From Coprobacter tertius (GTDB taxonomy: Bacteria > Bacteroidota > Bacteroidia > Bacteroidales > Coprobacteraceae): 64,000 nucleotides of DNA. This document shows positions 44,707-53,696 of this stretch, piece after piece. The notes beneath the pieces are model-generated. The model was not told where the DNA came from. It was given only the letters and a program-made list of their open reading frames with translations, and did not search any database. The position numbers and the translations under genes are program-made. The stretch covers positions 1 to 64,000 of the forward strand of contig NZ_JANDHW010000010.1 in assembly GCF_024330105.1 (NCBI RefSeq), written 5' to 3'. How positions within the stretch are numbered: the first letter of the stretch is position 1; each line of letters opens with the position of its first letter.

Positions 44707-44758
44707 ACTAACAGCAGGAAGAGCCGGGAGAATTCTCCCGGCTCTTCCTGCTGTTAGT
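44707..44758. terminator. 52-bp perfect palindrome between convergent lgt and DoxX genes
   Basis: Arms 44707-44732 and 44733-44758 are exact reverse complements with no spacer (centre GAATTC). The core GGAAGAGCCGGGAGAATTC is GC-rich and unlike its surroundings. In RNA a small loop would form at the centre. No long T-run follows on either strand, so the bidirectional terminator role rests on position and stability. Confidence 0.8.
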
Positions 44759-44770
44759 GTTATGTAAGTT

Positions 44771-45241
44771 TTAATTTTTAGTAGTTGTATCCTTACGGCT
44801 ATTTTTTACAGTTATATAAGCCTGTTGTAATAAATAGTCGACAGAATATTTTCCGGGACCAGCCAACAGAATGAATATATATATTCCCAAATAAAGTAGA
44901 GGTAACTCTACTGAAGACATGGTGAGTTCGGGGTAGGTAAAGAATGCGGCTATGATCATTCCGAAGATCAAAGGTAACACAGCTAATCGGGTAATGAGTC
45001 CGACGATCAGTAGTATCGAGCAACCGACTTCGGTCAGTATCATCAATACCAGCGATAACGTACTTCCCAATCCTATAGGGTCGGCAAATGATGTCGATAA
45101 TGTGCCGAAGTTTTCGATTTTTGCGATGCCGTGTGTAAGCATCATTATACCTATAAAGCATCTTAGAAAAAGCAGGGAAAAATTAGATGCTTTTTCTGTC
45201 AGCATCAGATTCCAAAAGTTTTGTAACGGAGTTTTCATCAT
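44771..45241 (-). CDS. DoxX family membrane protein
   Basis: A 156-residue protein with four TM segments: FSLLFLRCFIGIMMLTHGIAKIENF (DoxX signature), LVLMILTEVGCSILLIVGLITRLAVLPLIFGMIIA and a last helix LPLLYLGIYIFILLAGPGKYSVD. Matches DoxX/SURF4-like proteins, which elsewhere are tied to quinone-linked redox or sulfur metabolism; no firm role here. Monocistronic and convergent with lgt. Confidence 0.85.
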   Translation of the reverse strand: MMKTPLQNFWNLMLTEKASNFSLLFLRCFIGIMMLTHGIAKIENFGTLSTSFADPIGLGSTLSLVLMILTEVGCSILLIVGLITRLAVLPLIFGMIIAAFFTYPELTMSSVELPLLYLGIYIFILLAGPGKYSVDYLLQQAYITVKNSRKDTTTKN

Positions 45242-45441
45242 ATTTTTGTTTTGTTATACAAATAACAATATAAGTTATTGCTTTGTTGTCGGAAGTAGTA
45301 ATAATTGTAAAATATACTGCAATATCGTATGTATTTGCCGATCTCTTTTTGTATGATATACCGAAACAAAAATAATTACTTATAAACAAAAAAAATTATA
45401 TACCAGACATAGTATATAATTATTTTTTGTTCCTCAATAAA

Positions 45442-46761
45442 TTATGATTTCGGTTCGTTATCGCCGGGATTATTTTTCTTTTTATTGAAATGAGAATTTC
45501 GGTTTTGGCTCTTCTTCTTTCCGAAATTATTTTTATTACCACTATTTTTTGTTTGTTGGAAAGTTCGACCGTTATTTCGTCTGTTACCGTGGAATGAAGA
45601 AAACGCTTTGGGATTATATTCGGGTCCTTCTCCTAATTGAGGTGAAAGAGGAACTTTGTAGATATCTTTTTCGAGGAATTTTTCGATACGGTTAAATTTA
45701 CCTTGTTCGGTTTCAGAAACAAATGTAATGGCTGTTCCTTCTGCGTTTGCCCGTGCGGTTCGCCCTATACGGTGTATGTAATCTTCGGGATCATGAGGAA
45801 CATCGTAATTTATCACTAGGCCAATGTCGGTGATGTCGATACCGCGTGCAACGATATCGGTTGCGACCAGAATATCGGTTTTCCCGTTTTTAAAATCGAG
45901 CATGACTTCTTCCCGTTGCATTTGTTCAAGATCGGAATGCATTGCTGCGACCGAAAATTTCATTCGTTTTAGAGTGAAAGCAAGCTCTTTTACTTTTTGT
46001 TTCGATGAAGAAAAGATAATAGTTTTGCTTGAAGCCGGTTTGCTGAATAATTCTTTTATGATTCCCATTTTTTGGGCTTCGTAACAGATATAGGCCGATT
46101 GTAAAATCGCCTCGTTGGGTTTAGAGATTGCAACGTTTAATTCGGCAGGGTTATGCAGAATATTCTTAGCGAGTTGTCTGATTTTAGGAGGCATCGTTGC
46201 AGAGAAGAGTATTGTTTGTCTTTTTTCCGGAAGCCCTTTCCCGATTTGCATGATATCATCATAGAAACCCATATCGAGCATACGGTCGGCTTCGTCGAGA
46301 ATAAAATATTGCACTCCTGATAAATCGATATCGCTGTGCATCATATGCGAGATGAGACGGCCCGGTGTGGCAATTACGATATCGGCTCCCATTTTAAGTC
46401 CTCTTTTTTGCTGATCCCATAAAGCACCGTCACCACCTCCGTAAACGACGATAGTCGAAATCGGAAGAAAATACGAAAAACCCTCGAATTGCATATCTAT
46501 TTGTTGGGCGAGTTCTCTTGTCGGCGCAATAATTACGGCACGTACCAGATCATCTCTCGTTTTCGTTTTATACAACATGTTCAATAGTGGCAATATGTAT
46601 GCAGCTGTTTTACCAGTTCCGGTCTGTGCGCAAGCGATCATGTCTTTTCCTTCCAAGATGACGGGAATCGTGAGTTCCTGAATCGGAGTCGTTTCCCTGA
46701 AGTTCATCGCTTCGAGTCCTTGCAAGACAGCATCTTCTAAATTTAGCTCGTCAAATCTCAT
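45442..46761 (-). CDS. DEAD-box ATP-dependent RNA helicase
   Basis: A 439-residue helicase with all DEAD-box motifs: Q motif near FRETTPIQ, motif I AQTGTGKT, Ia PTRELAQQ, motif II DEAD (LDEADRMLDMGF), motif III SAT, and C-terminal DIVARGIDI and HRIGRTARA. The last ~60 residues are a basic Asn/Lys/Arg-rich RNA-binding tail, as in RhlE-type proteins. The start is the ATG at 46761 (MRFDELNLED); an in-frame TTG at 46782 is less likely. A TATTTTTG box (46791-46798, minus strand) is a probable -7 element. Role: ribosome assembly or cold-adapted mRNA remodelling, inferred. Confidence 0.93.
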   Translation of the reverse strand: MRFDELNLEDAVLQGLEAMNFRETTPIQELTIPVILEGKDMIACAQTGTGKTAAYILPLLNMLYKTKTRDDLVRAVIIAPTRELAQQIDMQFEGFSYFLPISTIVVYGGGDGALWDQQKRGLKMGADIVIATPGRLISHMMHSDIDLSGVQYFILDEADRMLDMGFYDDIMQIGKGLPEKRQTILFSATMPPKIRQLAKNILHNPAELNVAISKPNEAILQSAYICYEAQKMGIIKELFSKPASSKTIIFSSSKQKVKELAFTLKRMKFSVAAMHSDLEQMQREEVMLDFKNGKTDILVATDIVARGIDITDIGLVINYDVPHDPEDYIHRIGRTARANAEGTAITFVSETEQGKFNRIEKFLEKDIYKVPLSPQLGEGPEYNPKAFSSFHGNRRNNGRTFQQTKNSGNKNNFGKKKSQNRNSHFNKKKNNPGDNEPKS

Positions 46762-46981
46762 AAGTTTAATTTGTGTATTCAAAATACATCCAAAAATACA
46801 ATAAAATGGTGAATTAAGGAGTTTTTGAAAAGTTTATTTTCAAATTAAAACATTTCGGGGAGTATTTTTTTAAGATATAAAGTATGTATAATTGGAAACA
46901 ATAAATTATTACTTTGAGTATTTTTCTTAAAAAGAAAAAGTAATTTTGTAATACTAATATAATTGAATTTTAGATCAGATT

Positions 46982-48151
46982 ATGAAATATGATTTTGATG
47001 AAGTTATCGATCGCAGGCATACTCATGCAATAAAAACCGATGCGCTATTACCTCGATGGGGACGTGATGACCTTATTCCATTATGGGTGGCCGATATGGA
47101 TTTTCGTACTCCTCCTTTTGTTATGGATGCTTTACGTAAGCGTTGCGAGCACGAGATATTGGGGTATACTACTCCCGGGGAGGATTATTATCGGGCTATA
47201 GAAAATTGGGTAGATAGCCGTTTTGGATGGAAAATACAGAAAGACGAAATTTTGTTTTGTCCCGGTGTTGTTCCGGGGATTACGTTTTCGGTATTGAGTA
47301 TGACACAGCCCGGAGATAAAGTGCTTATACAACCTCCGGTATATCATCCTTTCCGTTGGGTAGTCGAACAAAACGGACGGGAAGTCGTAACTAATCCTCT
47401 TATTCTTGAAAATGGAATTTACCGTATGGATACGGATCATTTTAAGAAAGTGGTTTCTGACTGTAAATTATTTATATTATGTAATCCGCATAATCCAGGA
47501 GGAATTGTTTGGGATGTTGAGACTCTTAAAGAGATTGCAGAGATATGCTATGAGAACGGAACGATAGTCGTTTCTGACGAGATACATGCCGATCTTACGC
47601 TTCCTCCCTATAAACATCATCCTTTTGCAACAGTATCTGAAAAGGCTCGAATGAATTCGATAACGTTTATGTCTCCCAGTAAAGCATTCAATATGGCCGG
47701 TCTCGGAAGTGCATATTCTATTATTATAAATAAGAATATACGCGACTGTTATCGTCGTTTCGTCGATGGTGGAGAACTCGCCGAAGGGCATATTTTCGCA
47801 TACCCTTCGGTGGTCGCTGCTTATAGTAATGGTGTAGAGTGGTTGAACGAATGTTTGTCGTATATACAAAAGAATATCGATTTTACGATCGATTTTTGTA
47901 GGGATAATATGCCTAAGATCGTTCCTGTACGTCCACATGCTTCGTATTTGGTATTTCTCGATTGCCGGGATCTCGATCTTTCTCATAATGATTTGATAAA
48001 TCTTTTTGTCGAGGGAGCACACCTTGCTTTAAATGACGGAGCTATTTTCGGGCATGAAGGGGATGGCTTCATGAGGCTCAATGTGGCGACCCCTCGTACG
48101 GTTCTTGCAAAAGCATTGCATCAGTTAAGGGATGCGTATATAAAAATATAG
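46982..48151 (+). CDS. patB: PatB/MalY-type PLP-dependent C-S lyase
   Basis: A 389-residue fold-type-I aminotransferase-like enzyme of the MalY/PatB group (cystathionine beta-lyase activity). WVADMDFRTPPFVMDALRKR marks the N-terminus, FCPGVVPGITFSVLSMT and LCNPHNPGGIVW follow, VVSDEIHADL holds the PLP-ring Asp, and MSPSKAFNMAGL has the Schiff-base Lys (~235). It cleaves cystathionine or related thioethers to pyruvate, ammonia and a thiol. It is 10 bp upstream of a Cys/Met-metabolism enzyme, so the two form a sulfur amino acid operon. Confidence 0.9.
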   Translation: MKYDFDEVIDRRHTHAIKTDALLPRWGRDDLIPLWVADMDFRTPPFVMDALRKRCEHEILGYTTPGEDYYRAIENWVDSRFGWKIQKDEILFCPGVVPGITFSVLSMTQPGDKVLIQPPVYHPFRWVVEQNGREVVTNPLILENGIYRMDTDHFKKVVSDCKLFILCNPHNPGGIVWDVETLKEIAEICYENGTIVVSDEIHADLTLPPYKHHPFATVSEKARMNSITFMSPSKAFNMAGLGSAYSIIINKNIRDCYRRFVDGGELAEGHIFAYPSVVAAYSNGVEWLNECLSYIQKNIDFTIDFCRDNMPKIVPVRPHASYLVFLDCRDLDLSHNDLINLFVEGAHLALNDGAIFGHEGDGFMRLNVATPRTVLAKALHQLRDAYIKI

Positions 48152-48161
48152 TTGAAATAAG

Positions 48162-49397
48162 ATGGAAAATAACAGCTTTACTTCCCGTATATTACATACC
48201 CCATTTGAGAAAAATGACGTTTATCGCTCGTTGTCGATGCCGGTATATCATACGGCGGCATACGAATTCGGTACGGCGGAGGAAATGGAAGCCGCTTTTT
48301 GCGGGCGTACCAATGATCACGCTTATTCGCGTATTACTAACCCTACGGTTCAGCATTTCGAAGATCTGATCCGATCGGTTACCGACGCGGGTAGTGTAAC
48401 GGCATTGAATTCGGGAATGGCTGCGATCAGTAACGTATTGATGACATTAGCGTATAGCGGTGCCAATATAGTTACTTCGTCTCATTTATTCGGAAATACG
48501 TATTCGTTATTGTATAATACTTTGGCTGCATTCGGAGTGGAAACTCGTTTTTGTGATCTTACCACGGTGGATGAAGTAGAGAAAAATATCGACGAAAATA
48601 CCTGTGCCGTTTTTCTTGAGGTTATTACGAATCCTCAGCTCGAAGTCGCTGATTTGAAAGCGCTTTCGTATGTTTGCCGAACAAAGGGCGTTCCTCTTGT
48701 TGCAGATACAACGGTTGTGCCGTTCACGATTTTTAAAGCTCGCAACTTTGGTATAGATATAGAAGTGATTTCCAGTACGAAATATATTTCCGGCGGGGCT
48801 ACCTCGTTAGGTGGCCTTATTCTCGATTACCAGACATTCGATTGTAAACGATCGTTTAAGTTAGCTTCATTATTTCAGGATTGGGGAAATAAGGCTTTTA
48901 CCTGTAAATTGAGGAAAGAGATACATCGGAATCTCGGAGCTTATATGACTCCACAGGTTGCCTATATGCAGACTTTAGGCCTCGAAACTCTCGAAGTTCG
49001 TTTCGACCGTATGGCAAAGACGTGTTTCGAGCTTGCAAAACGATTGAAATTCCATTCTGATATTGAAAATGTGAATTATACAGGATTGGAAGAGAATGTG
49101 TTTTACAAAATCAGCTATTCGCAATTCGGTAAATACCCGGGTGCTATGCTTACTTTCGATCTTGCTTCACGAGAAGCTTGTTTTCGTTTTATGAATAACC
49201 TGAAACTCATCAGACGAGCTACCAATCTTTTCGATAATAAGACTTTAGCTATACATCCGGCCAGCACTATTTTTGGCGGTTTTACCGAGGAGTTACGTCG
49301 TAAAATGGATATATGTGATAAAACGATACGTTTGTCGGTAGGACTTGAAAATGTCGACGATTTATATCGTGATATTATGCAAGCATTACAAATATAA
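48162..49397 (+). CDS. Cys/Met metabolism PLP enzyme (O-acetylhomoserine sulfhydrylase/cystathionine synthase-like)
   Basis: A 411-residue enzyme of the Cys/Met metabolism PLP family (MetB/MetC/MetY). PVYHTAAYEFGTAEEMEAAF, YSRITNPTVQHFEDLI, then VADTTVVPFTIF (PLP Asp), SSTKYISGG (Schiff-base Lys, ~208) and RLSVGLENVDDLYRDI near the end. The SSTKY form and an extended loop favour O-acetylhomoserine sulfhydrylase (MetY) over cystathionine gamma-synthase, but I cannot decide. It shares an operon with the C-S lyase and is followed by the terminator at 49435. Confidence 0.85.
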   Translation: MENNSFTSRILHTPFEKNDVYRSLSMPVYHTAAYEFGTAEEMEAAFCGRTNDHAYSRITNPTVQHFEDLIRSVTDAGSVTALNSGMAAISNVLMTLAYSGANIVTSSHLFGNTYSLLYNTLAAFGVETRFCDLTTVDEVEKNIDENTCAVFLEVITNPQLEVADLKALSYVCRTKGVPLVADTTVVPFTIFKARNFGIDIEVISSTKYISGGATSLGGLILDYQTFDCKRSFKLASLFQDWGNKAFTCKLRKEIHRNLGAYMTPQVAYMQTLGLETLEVRFDRMAKTCFELAKRLKFHSDIENVNYTGLEENVFYKISYSQFGKYPGAMLTFDLASREACFRFMNNLKLIRRATNLFDNKTLAIHPASTIFGGFTEELRRKMDICDKTIRLSVGLENVDDLYRDIMQALQI

Positions 49398-49434
49398 AAG
49401 ATACTGATTTAAGTATTTTGTTATAATGAAAATA

Positions 49435-49471
49435 AAAAGGCTCGCTTATATTTTATATATGCGAGCCTTTT
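49435..49471. terminator. Bidirectional terminator between the PLP operon and the ibr-like operon
   Basis: AAAAGGCTCGC and GCGAGCCTTTT form an 11-bp stem with a 15-nt AU-rich loop; T-runs occur on both sides. The genes on either side are convergent. Confidence 0.9.
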
Positions 49472-49488
49472 CTTATTATGAAATTATA

Positions 49489-50007
49489 TTATTTGGGAGA
49501 AATATCGGGAATACTGAAATCTTGATTGGCAAAAAGATCGGCCAGACCCGATATTTGTTTTAGTCGTAAAAGTTCGTCTTTGTCCATACCGATATGTTTT
49601 TGTATCCAGGTATCCGACATTCCGGCTTTTGTAAGTTCCGAAACGATTTCACACATCAGTTCGATACTATGTGTGCCTCGGGCCCGGTTATGACGGATGG
49701 TGGAGGCCATGCGGTTCGATATGTCTTTTTCTATTACAACGACAGGTAACAGCCCTTGTTCCCGTCTGTATATACGCTTAGAAGTTTTCAGTACACAATA
49801 CCGGTGGTATCCGTCGACGAGTTCGTAAACATCTTCATCTTTAATATAATAACAAACACAGGGCATTGTGTAACCGTCTTCCCATATCGAGAGTTCGAGC
49901 AGCTTCATTTCGGGAGGCGGAACGATGTTCGGATTATAGTTATTGGCTCTTACTTTTTCGACCGGAACCGCTCTTACGTTGTAAACAGGACTTTTGAATG
50001 TTTCCAT
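49489..50007 (-). CDS. ibrB: IbrB-like ParB-fold protein
   Basis: A 172-residue protein with a ParB/sulfiredoxin-like N-domain: VPVEKVRANNYNPN, then LLELSIWEDGYTMPCVCYY, and LVDGYHRYCVL, matching the ParB nucleotide-binding 'DGxHR' loop. A helical C-terminus (THSIELMCEIVSELTKAGMSDTWIQKHIGMDKDELLRL) looks like a small HTH. It matches IbrB, which in E. coli prophages activates eib surface-protein genes together with IbrA. The ATG overlaps the ibrA-like stop by 1 bp. Biochemical activity is unknown; ParB folds can bind CTP or have nuclease activity. Confidence 0.82.
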   Translation of the reverse strand: METFKSPVYNVRAVPVEKVRANNYNPNIVPPPEMKLLELSIWEDGYTMPCVCYYIKDEDVYELVDGYHRYCVLKTSKRIYRREQGLLPVVVIEKDISNRMASTIRHNRARGTHSIELMCEIVSELTKAGMSDTWIQKHIGMDKDELLRLKQISGLADLFANQDFSIPDISPK

Positions 50008-51293
50008 CAGAAAATGTGTTTGTATTTATTTAGAATGCGTTCTTTTCGTTCTTTTTCATTTTTATTAAGGGCGAACCCCATGTATTTACATGCATGGTCA
50101 TTTTTGAGTATACATATACATACTCTTTTAAAAGTCGGTATTTCTTTAAATTCGGGTATATCTATGTCGTCGAGATACTCCATCCGTACCGGGTGTTTGG
50201 TCGTTTTATAGTTAGAGGAAGGCATTACGGTAATATCAATTCCCGCATTCTGTAATTTTTTTATAGTTTCATCCGAGAGACAGCCCCCCTTTCGTCGCCA
50301 AAAATCGATGCTTACTCCCAGTTTCCCCAAATAGTTGTTTCTTGTATCTTCCGGTAAGGTAGATAAGAGAAAATTCATGTAACTTTCCCAAGTATGTCCG
50401 GGTGGTAATTTTATCGATTGCCATCCGACAGCAGTCGTCCCCCCATATAATCCCGAAAAATTAACTCCGTTTACACGTCCTATCAGTCGTCCCCAGGTAT
50501 TGGGGTCTATTACCCGATATAAATGCAGACTTTCTTGTGCAGGAGAGATAAAAGGGCTGGCTACTCTCTGTTTTTCGAGGCTTACTCCTGCTTTGTAATA
50601 CAAGTCGTATAAATGATTGTAATCCCATTGAAATTTCCCGTTGGCGGTCCAGATATCTGTCGTGAGCCAGTCGTAAAGAGGATAGACATTAAAAACGTTA
50701 TCGCATATTTTTTTTGTCCATTTAAGGCCTTTGTATTTACTGTAAATGTTTTCTTTATAAATTGTTCGCCATCGGTTCAGGCTTTCTTGTGTGCGTATGG
50801 CTACTAAATTGCATGTCCTGCGGGCTTTTTTTATTTTGTGGTACCATTCGGCAAACTTAAACTGGAATTCATAATCCCACATTTCGGTATTATAAAAAGG
50901 AAAATTTTCTTTGGTATAGGCTCCTTTAGGAAGTGTTCTTACCCATAATTTTCTCATTTCATCATCCCAGGGTCTCCAGTAGGTCTGAAACATCGAAGCG
51001 CATGTAGATACTTTAAACGGAACGCAAATACGGTAAACTTCCAGTATATCTTTATTACGGGTTAATTCCCGATCGACATATTGGGTCGTCATTTCGTATT
51101 GAGCCTCATAATCGAAATGTAAAATTCCGATTTTACGGTCGAGGCTATGATTTCGTATATAATCAATACATAAATTTAAGAGTACGCCGCTGTCTTTGCC
51201 CCCCGAAAAAGATAGATATATATTGTCGAATTCGTCAAAGATATTTTTTAATCTTTTCTGTGTAAGTTCATAAACGTTCTGGCGATTTTTCAT
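50007..51293 (-). CDS. ibrA: IbrA-like PAPS-reductase-fold protein (DUF3440)
   Basis: A 428-residue protein with an adenine-alpha-hydrolase/PAPS-reductase domain: the PP-loop SFSGGKDSGVLLNL (~30-43), then ILHFDYEAQYEMTTQYVDREL, and NLVAIRTQESLNRWRTI (~155). The C-terminal ~200 residues, including YPLYDWLTTDIWTANGKF and RVASPFISPAQESLHLY, are the DUF3440 extension of IbrA. The PP-loop chemistry in this superfamily makes sulfur or adenylyl intermediates, as in DndC, CysH and tRNA thiolases. No reductive Cys motif of CysH is seen. Middle gene of an overlapping GNAT-IbrA-IbrB unit; no prophage genes are nearby. Confidence 0.85.
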   Translation of the reverse strand: MKNRQNVYELTQKRLKNIFDEFDNIYLSFSGGKDSGVLLNLCIDYIRNHSLDRKIGILHFDYEAQYEMTTQYVDRELTRNKDILEVYRICVPFKVSTCASMFQTYWRPWDDEMRKLWVRTLPKGAYTKENFPFYNTEMWDYEFQFKFAEWYHKIKKARRTCNLVAIRTQESLNRWRTIYKENIYSKYKGLKWTKKICDNVFNVYPLYDWLTTDIWTANGKFQWDYNHLYDLYYKAGVSLEKQRVASPFISPAQESLHLYRVIDPNTWGRLIGRVNGVNFSGLYGGTTAVGWQSIKLPPGHTWESYMNFLLSTLPEDTRNNYLGKLGVSIDFWRRKGGCLSDETIKKLQNAGIDITVMPSSNYKTTKHPVRMEYLDDIDIPEFKEIPTFKRVCICILKNDHACKYMGFALNKNEKERKERILNKYKHIF

Positions 51294-51678
51294 ACTCCCA
51301 TGTCATTTTAACATATTTCTTCCACTCTCTAACCGTATTAAACCCGTTTTCTTCAAAAACCGGTATATCGCGGGTTTGAACGACGGCGGTTAAAATATTT
51401 TTCTGGCCCAGGATACGTTTGGCTTCTTTTAATAAGGAAGATAAAACATCTGTTTTATTGCGTACGACGTAATAATTGTTTATGATGGCTATGTTGTTTC
51501 TCAGTTCTACCGGGAGAAAACCTTTTATTTTGTCTTCGATAGTGTACAAAAACCATGTGAAATTCTCACCTGTTTTAAACGGATAATTATTATTAGCCTT
51601 TAAAACATCGGGATTCATGACCAACGGTGAGACTCTCATGTATAAATCCTGATCGGTGCCTTGAAAAATTTCTATCAT
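51268..51678 (-). CDS. GNAT-like acetyltransferase leading the ibrAB-like unit
   Basis: A 136-residue protein with a compact GNAT-type fold: WFLYTIEDKIKGFLPVELRNNIAIINNYYVV in the beta-sheet core, a helix SSLLKEAKRILGQKN, and a typical late IPVFEENGFNTVREWKKYVKM. The acetyl-CoA R/Q-x-x-G-x-G/A loop is weak, so it could be catalytically altered. It overlaps the ibrA-like gene by 26 bp and is the first gene of the unit. A TATATTTG box (51730-51737, minus strand) is a possible -7 element. Substrate unknown. Confidence 0.65.
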   Translation of the reverse strand: MIEIFQGTDQDLYMRVSPLVMNPDVLKANNNYPFKTGENFTWFLYTIEDKIKGFLPVELRNNIAIINNYYVVRNKTDVLSSLLKEAKRILGQKNILTAVVQTRDIPVFEENGFNTVREWKKYVKMTWEYEKSPERL

Positions 51679-51864
51679 TATATATAAATTTATGGTGAAC
51701 TGGACATCCTATATATATTATCGATATTGCAAATATAAAGATAAAAATAAGATAATTTTAGTACGCCGTTTATTTTTTTGGTGAATACTATATTGTATAA
51801 TTATCTGATTTTTCTTTTGCTAATATTAAGAGGAATAGTTATTTTCGCAACGAAAATATCGTAT

Positions 51865-52341
51865 ATGGATATCTTGCTGATAATTTTGGGAGCATTATGT
51901 TTGTTGATCGGATTAGCCGGTTGTTTATTACCTGCTTTGCCGGGTCCTCCCATTGCTTATCTGGCATTAGTTTTATTGCAATTTACAGATAAAGTCGATT
52001 TTTCTGTTTCTCTTTTATTGTTTTGGTTGGGATTGGTGGTTATTGTACAGGTTTTAGATTACATAACGCCGATGTTGGGAACAAAATATGGAGGAGGAAG
52101 TAAATGGGGGAGCCGGGGATGTATGATCGGTACGCTTGCCGGGTTGTTCTTTTTTCCTCCATGGGGGATAATCATCGGTCCTTTTATCGGAGCTGTAGTC
52201 GGTGAATTATTATCCGGTAAAAATTCGAGTAATGCTCTCAGAGCCGGTTTTGGAGCATTTATGGGTTTTATCGTCGGCACAATGATGAAGTTTATCCTTT
52301 GCGGATATTTTATATATGAATTTCTGGTAGCTTTAATATAA
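51865..52341 (+). CDS. DUF456 membrane protein
   Basis: A 158-residue protein with four to five TM segments, matching DUF456: LLIGLAGCLLPALPGPPIAYLAL, DYITPMLGTKYGGGSKWGSRGC, then FFPPWGIIIGPFIGAVVGELL. Function unknown. I start at 51865 (MDILLIILG), because the upstream frame to a TTG at 51778 only adds an unrelated hydrophobic stretch. It precedes the PAP2 gene by 44 bp on the same strand. Confidence 0.85.
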   Translation: MDILLIILGALCLLIGLAGCLLPALPGPPIAYLALVLLQFTDKVDFSVSLLLFWLGLVVIVQVLDYITPMLGTKYGGGSKWGSRGCMIGTLAGLFFFPPWGIIIGPFIGAVVGELLSGKNSSNALRAGFGAFMGFIVGTMMKFILCGYFIYEFLVALI

Positions 52342-52385
52342 CGTAGTAGCATTAACTTAACCCTGTATTTCGGGGAATTAATTTT

Positions 52386-53696
52386 ATGAAGATCATTTAT
52401 ATTGTATTGTTTTTATTTTCTTTTACTGTATATGCTTCGGGTACGGTAGTAAAAGAAGATACGACAAAAATTAATCCGGTATTGAATGTACCCGTAACAG
52501 ATTATCACCAATCGCGTTTTGATCGGTTTACGTCAAGTAAATTTTTCCAAATTACTTATATTCCTGTTCCGTTGATTGCCGCAGGATTCATCCTCAAAAA
52601 CGAAAGTGATCACTTCAGGACTTTGAGAAACAGTTATATCCCGTCTTTCAGGTATCATTATGATGATATATTGCAATATATGCCGGCTGTCGCAATGGTG
52701 GGAATGAAGATCGGAGGTGTAAAGAGTCGTAATTCATGGGGCCGTATGCTTACGGCTGATGCATTTTCTGTTTTATTTATGGCTTCGGTTGTAAATGGTT
52801 TGAAATATACGATGAAAGTAGAACGTCCTGATGGTTCTAATCGGCGGTCTTTTCCCTCAGGACACACGGCTACGGCATTTATGACAGCTACAATGTTGCA
52901 CCATGAATACGGATTGACAGTGAGTCCTTGGATAAGTGTTGCCGGTTACGCTACCGCTACCGTAACGGCGGTTTCCCGGCAATTGAATAATAGGCACTGG
53001 CTTTCTGATGTTCTCGTAGGTGCGGGTATCGGAATAATTACGACCGAACTGGGATATCTTTTGACTGATTTTTTATTTAAAGATAAAGGAATTACCCGAA
53101 AATATTTGTCATTCGATCCGATCGAAAGATTTCGTAATCCTTCTTTTTTCGGCCTTACTTTGGGTTTCAGTATGTTGCCCGGACATTTGTATTTGGGAAA
53201 CGGTGTAAGTTTGAGTACTCGTCCCGGAAGTAGAGCTGGTGTAGAGGGAGCCTGGTTTTTGAATCCTTATGTCGGTTTTGGAGGCCGGTTTACATTCTCG
53301 GCATTACCAGTCTCTTTAAAAACCAATGAAAGTACGCCATACGATCCTATCAGAATGCATTCGGGCTATGCTGGTGCATATTTTTCTTATCCGTTTAGCC
53401 CGAGGTGGCAAGCTGGCAGCAAATTACTCGTAGGGTATAATTTATCATCGAAGAGTACGCTTATTCCGACATTGGTAGAGACTAAAAAGTGGGTTCGCCC
53501 GGGCTTGGGAACGGGATTATCTATTGCATATGTAGCAAAGCAAAACTTCGGTGTTCGTTTCTTCTTCGATTATTCTTTGGTTTCGGCTTCGTTTGTAGTA
53601 CATAAAAACGAGGAATACAATGTAAAAGAAACTTTTGAGAAACGTACGCCATTGAATGTCATGTCTGTTGGTTCTTCTGTAAATATTCTTTTTTAA
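52386..53696 (+). CDS. PAP2 phosphatase with C-terminal outer-membrane-like barrel region
   Basis: A 436-residue exported protein (signal ~1-18). Residues ~60-235 are a membrane PAP2 phosphatase with all three motifs: KVERPDGSNRRS (motif 1), FPSGHTATAF (motif 2, catalytic His) and SRQLNNRHWLSDVLVG (motif 3). Residues ~255-436 are beta-rich with alternating aromatics and glycine (FFGLTLGFSMLPGHLYLG, GAWFLNPYVGFGGRFTF, FDYSLVSASFVV) and end SVGSSVNILF, resembling an outer-membrane barrel. It probably removes phosphate from undecaprenyl-PP, lipid A or phospholipids at the envelope. The barrel tail is a Bacteroidetes feature. Confidence 0.85.
   Translation: MKIIYIVLFLFSFTVYASGTVVKEDTTKINPVLNVPVTDYHQSRFDRFTSSKFFQITYIPVPLIAAGFILKNESDHFRTLRNSYIPSFRYHYDDILQYMPAVAMVGMKIGGVKSRNSWGRMLTADAFSVLFMASVVNGLKYTMKVERPDGSNRRSFPSGHTATAFMTATMLHHEYGLTVSPWISVAGYATATVTAVSRQLNNRHWLSDVLVGAGIGIITTELGYLLTDFLFKDKGITRKYLSFDPIERFRNPSFFGLTLGFSMLPGHLYLGNGVSLSTRPGSRAGVEGAWFLNPYVGFGGRFTFSALPVSLKTNESTPYDPIRMHSGYAGAYFSYPFSPRWQAGSKLLVGYNLSSKSTLIPTLVETKKWVRPGLGTGLSIAYVAKQNFGVRFFFDYSLVSASFVVHKNEEYNVKETFEKRTPLNVMSVGSSVNILF

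Noticed and set aside
47477-48022. Minus-strand ORF of 181 codons
   Set aside because: Fully antisense to the PatB-like gene, which has all catalytic motifs; the product has no recognisable domain.
49489-51678. Classical Dnd phosphorothioation operon
   Set aside because: No dndD, dndE or restriction genes are present, and the PP-loop protein has the IbrA-type extension instead.
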